DNA of 64,000 nt, from assembly GCA_028282725.1 (NCBI GenBank), contig JANQHF010000061.1, positions 62,001 to 126,000 of the forward strand, read 5' to 3'. The notes below the pieces were generated by a model. That model saw only the letters and a list, made by a program, of their open reading frames with translations, had not been told where the DNA came from and did no database searches. Positions within the stretch are counted from its first letter, which is position 1, and each line of letters starts with the position of its first letter. The stretch is from Saprospiraceae bacterium (GTDB lineage Bacteria > Bacteroidota > Bacteroidia > Chitinophagales > Saprospiraceae). Below are positions 58,151 through 64,000 of this stretch, piece by piece. Made by a program: the position numbers and the translations under genes.

Positions 58151-60622
58151 TTAATCAAAAGTCTCCCGGACATTGTAGGATGCAATCATCTTGTTGATCC
58201 TGTCTGCCAGCCGTTCAGAAGATAATTTTTCTCTGAGCCTATCCACGACTATGGGAAACGAAAAAGGTGTAAAGTGTGCGGGTTTTGTGATCACTAATTT
58301 TTGAGATTGAATGCGTTGCAAGGCCTTACGCAACCTCGATTCTTCGAATTGAAAAGTCATCACTTCATCATAGGTCTGCAGATAAAGCAAATTGTCAGGA
58401 TCATAGGCCTTAAAAACATCAAATATGAGAGAGGAGGAAGACTGTAGATGTCTTTCTTTTTTGTACTTGCCAGGATATCCCTGAAAAAGCAGACCCGAAA
58501 TTTTTGCTATTTCCCGAAACTTTCTCCTGGCCATTTCAATGGAATTCAAACTGCTTTGAATATCGAGGAGGAGATTTTTCGTTGAAAATAATTCCTTGTT
58601 GATTAAAGACAAATCAATTTCCTGGTCAGATAATAGCTCAAAACCATAGTCGTTCATGGCAATTGAAAATGATATTGGATACTGCTCCGAAATTCTCTGT
58701 GCCAACAGAGCCCCCATTCCTTCATGCACATACCGGCCTTCAAACGGATAAAGTAATAAATGATATCCATCTTTAGACCGTACATATTCTATTAGAAATT
58801 CATCTTTAGCAGGCAAGTGGGATTGGTCGATCTGATGATCGAGCAGTGGACTGAGTATTTCGGTTTCCAATTCCTCAACTTTCCCCTCCGTATAGTTGTA
58901 GATTTTTTCACGGATCATCTGTGAGAGCGTGGATGACAGCTGCATTCTTCCTCCCATCCAGGAATGAACCCGGACCTTCCTGGCTTTGGAACGTTTGACC
59001 TGTAAGGTCATGTCTTTGATTCTGACAAACTCAAGTGTTTGACCCGCAAACCAAAAGGCATCACCCGGACTCAGACTTGCGGCAAAATATTCTTCAACGG
59101 ATCCAAGTCTCTTACCATTAGTAAAAGCTACACTAATCGAAGATTCACTGACAATAGTACCAATGGAAAGACGGTGTTTCCGTGTGATGTTGCGGTCTAT
59201 AACTTTAAACAGTCCGTTTTCCCTGATGACCTTCCTGTATTCATTATAAGCATTCAAAGATCTTCCTCCCGATACTAAAAATTCCAATATCCATTCCCAT
59301 TCCTCTTTTGTCATGGACGAAAAGCAAAATGTCTTCTTTACTTCATCATAAGTCTTTTCAGCGTCAAAACCATCCGAAACTGATAATGTCAATAAGTACT
59401 GTATGAGGACATCATATGACCTTATGTAGGGAATGCGAGGCTCCTGGATCCCTCTGGCAATTGCTGTGCGAAGGGCACCTCCCTCGATCAATTCCAACGT
59501 ATGGGTTGGCACAAAATATATCTTGCTTACGGCCAAGGGTTGATGACCACTTCTTCCGGCGCGTTGTATAAAACGGGCTACTCCTTTTGGACTTCCAATC
59601 TGCACGATGGATTCAACGGGTCTGAAATCCACACCAAGATCAAGACTCGAGGTACTTACAACAGCCTTGATTCTTCCTTCATGAAGAGCTTCTTCAACCC
59701 AATCCCTGATGGATCTATCAATGGATCCGTGATGCATCGCCATATTTCCAGCAAGATCTGGCTCTACTTCGAGCAAACGATGATACCAGATTTCACTTTG
59801 AGCCCTGGTATTTGTGAAGATGATGGTTGATTGACTTTTTTTAATGATGGGAATTACCTTTCTCAACAAGCGCAGACCCATATGACCGGCCCAGGGATAA
59901 TTTTCGATTTCCTCGGGCAGAATGGTTTCAACCGAAATGTGCTTCTTTATATTGGATCGTATGATTGCAGTTGAGACCATTTGCTTTCTTGAGCCAAGTA
60001 AAATATCGAGAGCCTGGTTAATATTTTCTATGGTAGCGCTGATGGCCCATATTTTTAATTCCGGACGTATTCCGCAAAGTCGTGAAAGGGCCAGTTGAAC
60101 CTGTACACCTCGTTTCGAGCCCATCAATTCATGCCACTCATCCACAATGACCGACTTCAGGTTCCTGAAAAGTCTGGCATATCCCTTAGAGGCCAAAATG
60201 ACGTGAATACTCTCGGGGGTAGTAATTAAAATATCCGGAGGATCGGACAATTGCTTTTTACGCTCGGTGGTGGAAGTGTCCCCTGATCGAATGGCAACTG
60301 TCCAATCCAAATCGAGACCTTCAATGGCTCGTTGACAACTGATTTTGATTTCCCTCGTCAATGCCCTGATCGGTGCGATCCAGATTGCTTTAAATCCAGG
60401 TCGATTCGATTGACTGGTCTGCAGCGCTTCTATTAGAATGGGCATGACCAAAGAATATGTTTTTCCAAAGCCGGTTGGCGCATTGATCAGCCCTGAATAA
60501 CCATTGAGATAGTGTTCCCAAGCCTGGATTTGAAAGGGAAAGGGCTGCCAATCATTGGTTTTGAACCAATCGACGCCAGGGGACAGATCCAATTTTTCTG
60601 AATGCGTGGACTTGGACGACAT
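58151..60622 (-). CDS. Ligase-associated-type DNA damage response DEXH-box helicase (Lhr-like)
   Basis: The 823-residue protein has superfamily 2 helicase motifs: Walker A APTGFGKT (48-55), IWIAPIRALTREI, TPESIHVIL, the DEXH box as DEWH in VDEWHELMGSKRGVQVQLALSRL, SATIENI, and motif VI QRAGRSGHQP. The WHELMGSKRG stretch and the C-terminal module are typical of the helicase found with a nuclease and ATP-dependent ligase in bacterial DNA-repair clusters. Here neither partner is adjacent, so it is a stand-alone copy. The gene is divergent from the POT transporter. Confidence 0.9.
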   Translation of the reverse strand: MSSKSTHSEKLDLSPGVDWFKTNDWQPFPFQIQAWEHYLNGYSGLINAPTGFGKTYSLVMPILIEALQTSQSNRPGFKAIWIAPIRALTREIKISCQRAIEGLDLDWTVAIRSGDTSTTERKKQLSDPPDILITTPESIHVILASKGYARLFRNLKSVIVDEWHELMGSKRGVQVQLALSRLCGIRPELKIWAISATIENINQALDILLGSRKQMVSTAIIRSNIKKHISVETILPEEIENYPWAGHMGLRLLRKVIPIIKKSQSTIIFTNTRAQSEIWYHRLLEVEPDLAGNMAMHHGSIDRSIRDWVEEALHEGRIKAVVSTSSLDLGVDFRPVESIVQIGSPKGVARFIQRAGRSGHQPLAVSKIYFVPTHTLELIEGGALRTAIARGIQEPRIPYIRSYDVLIQYLLTLSVSDGFDAEKTYDEVKKTFCFSSMTKEEWEWILEFLVSGGRSLNAYNEYRKVIRENGLFKVIDRNITRKHRLSIGTIVSESSISVAFTNGKRLGSVEEYFAASLSPGDAFWFAGQTLEFVRIKDMTLQVKRSKARKVRVHSWMGGRMQLSSTLSQMIREKIYNYTEGKVEELETEILSPLLDHQIDQSHLPAKDEFLIEYVRSKDGYHLLLYPFEGRYVHEGMGALLAQRISEQYPISFSIAMNDYGFELLSDQEIDLSLINKELFSTKNLLLDIQSSLNSIEMARRKFREIAKISGLLFQGYPGKYKKERHLQSSSSLIFDVFKAYDPDNLLYLQTYDEVMTFQFEESRLRKALQRIQSQKLVITKPAHFTPFSFPIVVDRLREKLSSERLADRINKMIASYNVRETFD

Positions 60623-60772
60623 CGGGATAAAAATAGATTATTATACAGATTCATTGTGAATGAGTTGTCAGGTGCAAATAGATCCATATGCACTCCGAAT
60701 TAATTGCGAATGAAAAAGCCTTCTTTTCGATCTAACTTCTATTTTTAGGTATACGTATGCAAATCCTTATTT

Positions 60773-62254
60773 ATGAGTAAGACTTTCTTTGGCCATCCCC
60801 GGGGCCTTGCCACCCTCTTTTTTACAGAAATGTGGGAGCGCTTTTCATATTACGGAATGCGGGCTCTCCTGGTATTATTTATGACCACCCCTTTGGCGGA
60901 AGGAGGTCTGGCTTTTTCAGAGGAGACGACAGGAGCTATTTACGGATTGTATACATGCTTCGTCTACCTGCTCGCTCTTCCGGGCGGATGGGTAGCTGAC
61001 CGGTTGATCGGTACGAGAAAAGCGATCTGGTATGGAGGCATTATTATCATGACAGGCCACTTCGTGCTGGCCATTCCCAATGAAATGACGTTCTTTCTAG
61101 GCTTGATCCTGATTGTTATTGGAACGGGTCTTTTGAAACCCAATATCAGTTCAATAGTCGGAGACTTATATTCAAAGGATGAGGCTGCCAGACGAGATGC
61201 AGGGTTTTATATCTTCTATATGGGCATCAATGTTGGTGCTGTACTCGGACCTCTTCTGTGTGGTTATTTTGCTGAAAATGTAAACTGGCATCTGGGCTTT
61301 GCCCTGGCCGGTGTTGGGATGGCCCTGGGATTGGTACAATACAGGTTGACAGGTGGATATCTTGGAGATATAGGGCTGAAGCCCAATATTGAAGCAGATG
61401 AATCGGAATTTGAGTCCACGGGCAATAAATCGATGGGGATCATTATGGCTATGGGAACGGTTGTCCTTTTGGCCATTTTACAAATGACCGGGCAAATCGA
61501 CTTGTTTACAGCAACTGGCCTTGCAGAGGCCACGATTATTTTGATTTGCCTGATTGCCCTTGCCTACTTCGGATATGTATTGTTGGCGGGAGGATTGAAT
61601 TCGGATGAAAAAAAACGGGTTGTAGTCATCTTTATTCTGATCATTTGTGCCGCGGTGTTTTGGTCAGGTTTTGAACAACACGGATCATCCTTTAACCTGT
61701 TTGCACGAGATTTCACAAACAGAAACATATTTGGTTGGGAGATTCCGGCAAGTTGGTTTCAGTCAGTAAATCCATTTTTTCTGATCACGCTTGCACCTGT
61801 TTTTGGAGCCATGTGGATCCGGTTGTCCGCTAAAAATCTTAATCCTCGTACGCCTATCAAATTTGCTCTTGGGTTGATCCTGGTTGGTGTGGGATTTTAT
61901 CTTATGGTCGTGGCGGCAGGTATTGCAGCACAAGGATTAAAAGCCGGAGCATTCTTTCTCATAGTGACTTACTTTTTACATACTTGTGGTGAGCTCTGTC
62001 TCAGTCCTGTAGGACTCAGCACAATGACCAAACTGGCACCGAAGAGATATGTAAGCCAGATGATGGGTATGTGGTTTGTAGGAACGGCAGCGGGGAATCT
62101 CGTTGCAGGTTTGGTAGCAGGAAGATTTGATCCTGAAGACCTGGATCAAATGCCTGACTTATTCATGAATTTTGTCTATTCGGGAATTGGTGTAGGAATC
62201 ATATTACTTATTCTTTTCCCCCTATTGAAAAAGTGGATGGGAGAAGTCAAGTGA
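60773..62254 (+). CDS. POT-family proton-coupled peptide transporter
   Basis: The 493-residue protein has about twelve to fourteen spans and the POT (PTR2) signature FTEMWERFSYYGMRALLVLFM, with GGWVADRLIGTRKAIWYGG and the FYIFYMGINVGAVLGPLLCGY stretch. It imports di- and tripeptides with protons. With the OPT transporter directly downstream, the two make a peptide-uptake pair. TATTTTTA at 60740-60747, one mismatch from the -7 consensus, may be its promoter. Confidence 0.93.
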   Translation: MSKTFFGHPRGLATLFFTEMWERFSYYGMRALLVLFMTTPLAEGGLAFSEETTGAIYGLYTCFVYLLALPGGWVADRLIGTRKAIWYGGIIIMTGHFVLAIPNEMTFFLGLILIVIGTGLLKPNISSIVGDLYSKDEAARRDAGFYIFYMGINVGAVLGPLLCGYFAENVNWHLGFALAGVGMALGLVQYRLTGGYLGDIGLKPNIEADESEFESTGNKSMGIIMAMGTVVLLAILQMTGQIDLFTATGLAEATIILICLIALAYFGYVLLAGGLNSDEKKRVVVIFILIICAAVFWSGFEQHGSSFNLFARDFTNRNIFGWEIPASWFQSVNPFFLITLAPVFGAMWIRLSAKNLNPRTPIKFALGLILVGVGFYLMVVAAGIAAQGLKAGAFFLIVTYFLHTCGELCLSPVGLSTMTKLAPKRYVSQMMGMWFVGTAAGNLVAGLVAGRFDPEDLDQMPDLFMNFVYSGIGVGIILLILFPLLKKWMGEVK

Positions 62255-62329
62255 TTTCTCGATTTTCTCAAAATGATAAAGACCTAAAAATCAATTTTCA
62301 TTTGTTATGAACCGTCAATTCTTTTAGAT

Positions 62330-64000
62330 ATGTCAGATCAGCACAAACCTTATATAGGGCCAGAAATCAAATTGCCCGAAACTACGATCAAAGCATTCTT
62401 CCTGGGTGCTATTCTTTCCATGGTCCTGTCTGCAGCCAATGCCTATCTCGGACTTTTTGCCGGTATGACAGTCTCTGCTTCGATTCCGGCAGCAGTCTTG
62501 TCCATGGCCATCCTCCGACTATTCAAGAATCACAACATACTGGAGAATAACATTGTACAAACTGCTGCTTCTGCAGGAGAATCTCTTGCTGCAGGCGTCA
62601 TATTTACTTTCCCTGCATTGGTGTTGATGGGATACTGGACAGAGTTTAATTATTGGGAAACAGTATTAATCGCATTGTGTGGTGGTGTACTTGGAGTTCT
62701 TTTTACAGTTCCACTTCGGAAGGCCCTAATCGTTGAGCAAAAACTGCAATTTCCCGAAGGTGTAGCCACTTCAGAGGTCTTAAAAACTGGTGAAACCGGA
62801 GGAAAGGCTGTCAAATTTCTCATCTATGGTGCCTTGATCGGCGGGCTTGCCAAACTGGCGGAAGCAGGATTGAAATTGTGGGAGGGCACAGGTGCTGCCG
62901 CGTCTTTAATCGGGAACAGGGTATATGCTTCATTTGCCATTAATCTTTCACCTGCCTTGATCGCGGTTGGATATATCGTTGGCGTTAGAATTGCCTTCCT
63001 TGTTTTTGCCGGAGGAGTGATATCATGGTATATCGCAATTCCGTGGTATATCGCAGCCAATGGAATCACTACCGAAGGCACAACAGCTGTAGCCTTAGGT
63101 AATCAAATCTGGACAGAACAAATAAGATACCTCGGCGTAGGGGCCATGGTTATCGGCGGATTATGGGCATTGATCAGCCTGCGAAGATCTATTGAAATGG
63201 CCGTCAAAAGTGGAATGGCAGCTATCAAGAATAAAATCGATACTTCTCAAATATTGAGAACAGAGCGAGATACACCTATGAACTGGGTGATGATTGCGAT
63301 TGTCATCATGATTGTTCCTGTCTTTATAATTTATCTCAGGGAAATTCATGATGTAGTAATATCAGGAATGATGGCTGTCTTCATGGTTATTGCGGGATTC
63401 TTGTTTTCTGCTGTGGCGGGTTATATGGCAGGTCTTGTGGGAAGTTCGAATAATCCAATATCAGGAGTAACGATAGCCACAGTTCTGACGGCATCGCTGA
63501 TCTTGGTATTGATCCTTGGAGACTCATCTGAAAGTGGCCCTGCAGCAGCTATATTAATTGGAGCTGTTGTATGTTGTGCTGCAGCCATTGCTGGCGATAA
63601 TATGCAGGATCTCAAGGCTGGACATATCCTTGGTGCCACACCGCAAAACCAGCAAATCATGCAGATGGTTGGTGTTTTTAGTGCGGCTTTAGTGATGCCA
63701 TTAGTTCTGCAATTGTTATTGACCGGGTATGGGTTTGGTCCTCCTACTGAGGCAAATCCGGATTCATTGACTGCCCCGCAGGCGACCTTGATGCAGAGTG
63801 TTGCCGATGGGGTATTTTCAGGCAACCTTCCTTGGCCGATGATCTATGCAGGGATGGCAATAGGTGTTGTGGTCATCTTGTTGGATCAATACCAGGAGCG
63901 CAGGGGTTCAGATTTCAGAATACCGGTTCTTGCTGTTGCCGTAGGTATTTATCTTCCATTTGAATTGGACAGCGCAATTATGTTGGGAGGAATCATTGCA
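62330..64000 (+). CDS. Oligopeptide transporter (OPT) family protein, cut by window end
   Basis: The frame begins at ATG 62330 (MSDQHKPYIGPEIKLPE) and stays open for 557 codons to the window edge. It has many membrane spans and OPT motifs: FLGAILSMVLSAANAYLGLFAGMTVSASIPAAVLSM, NNIVQTAASAGESLAAGVIFTFPAL, FPEGVATSEVLKTGE and IAGDNMQDLKAGHILGATPQNQQI. The OPT family moves oligopeptides or metal-chelating compounds. It follows the POT gene by 75 bases. The C-terminus is missing. Confidence 0.92.
   Translation, partial: MSDQHKPYIGPEIKLPETTIKAFFLGAILSMVLSAANAYLGLFAGMTVSASIPAAVLSMAILRLFKNHNILENNIVQTAASAGESLAAGVIFTFPALVLMGYWTEFNYWETVLIALCGGVLGVLFTVPLRKALIVEQKLQFPEGVATSEVLKTGETGGKAVKFLIYGALIGGLAKLAEAGLKLWEGTGAAASLIGNRVYASFAINLSPALIAVGYIVGVRIAFLVFAGGVISWYIAIPWYIAANGITTEGTTAVALGNQIWTEQIRYLGVGAMVIGGLWALISLRRSIEMAVKSGMAAIKNKIDTSQILRTERDTPMNWVMIAIVIMIVPVFIIYLREIHDVVISGMMAVFMVIAGFLFSAVAGYMAGLVGSSNNPISGVTIATVLTASLILVLILGDSSESGPAAAILIGAVVCCAAAIAGDNMQDLKAGHILGATPQNQQIMQMVGVFSAALVMPLVLQLLLTGYGFGPPTEANPDSLTAPQATLMQSVADGVFSGNLPWPMIYAGMAIGVVVILLDQYQERRGSDFRIPVLAVAVGIYLPFELDSAIMLGGIIA

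Noticed and set aside
1..64000. tRNA, rRNA, CRISPR arrays, insertion sequences, prophage or att sites
   Set aside because: Gaps between genes were read by eye on both strands; no cloverleaf, repeat-spacer pattern, transposase or integrase was found. Small non-coding RNAs cannot be excluded without computation.

Overview
The window looks like chromosomal DNA of a Bacteroidota bacterium, probably from the Saprospiria or a nearby lineage (inference). The support is: three gliding/type IX secretion accessory lipoproteins or membrane proteins (GldD, GldE, GldH); families largely confined to this phylum (DUF5606, DUF6427-like, DUF6089-like, DUF6580-like); STN-type TonB receptor with FecR; promoters of the Bacteroidota type (TAnnTTTG at -7, often with TTG about 20 nt upstream); few Shine-Dalgarno sequences; and frequent TTG/GTG starts. 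No rRNA, tRNA, CRISPR array, prophage or insertion sequence was seen. Gene density is very high and no stretch over 300 bases lacks a gene or gene remnant.

Layout. 1-6400: a minus-strand group (start-truncated membrane protein, secreted M1 aminopeptidase, YqeY, RsmA), then plus-strand PdxA and a DUF6427-like membrane protein. 6500-10540: a DsbD-type reductase with a duplicated periplasmic sensor domain, abutting a convergent secreted protein of unknown function. 10600-15810: a DNA-damage-type cassette, namely an XRE/S24 self-cleaving-type repressor with two operator dyads in its own promoter and a Y-family polymerase, then an AT-rich pair (metallophosphatase plus CotH-kinase-like lipoprotein), then a badly decayed SRAP (YedK/HMCES-type) pseudogene. 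15811-21723: minus-strand TlpA-like thioredoxin, UPF0104 flippase-like protein, two small proteins, two OmpH/Skp chaperones, a SPOR protein and a PurF-type amidotransferase.

21800-30900: alpha/beta hydrolase, S41 protease, TsaB, two small ArsR-fold regulators, then (minus) GrpE-DnaJ-GldH, DUF5606, a PaaE-type ferredoxin reductase, LysE and YjbQ. 30977-38234: a long plus-strand run of M28 peptidase, small membrane protein, sodium:solute symporter, MutY, Ssb, GldE, GldD; the last four follow the order known from gliding Bacteroidota. 38243-44591 (minus): ECF sigma factor, membrane protein of anti-sigma type and a tyrosine-ladder repeat protein, preceded by TonB receptor, FecR and a small metalloprotease-like lipoprotein. 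44692-47325 (minus): DUF6580, MFS transporter and two small proteins. 47433-52433 (plus): MtaB, DUF6089 barrel, PhoH, OsmC, AroA. 52430-60622 (minus): a 1074-residue surface protein, a cardiolipin synthase split by an in-frame TAA, an EEP-family hydrolase and a ligase-associated-type DEXH helicase. 60773-64000 (plus): POT and OPT oligopeptide transporters, the last cut by the window end.

Most of this is housekeeping. The parts that deserve a second look are the S24/Y-polymerase cassette with its operators, the intervening phosphatase/kinase-like pair and dead SRAP gene; the DsbD domain duplication; the sigma/membrane/tyrosine-ladder module; the nonsense codon in cls; and several perfect inverted repeats in intergenic DNA.
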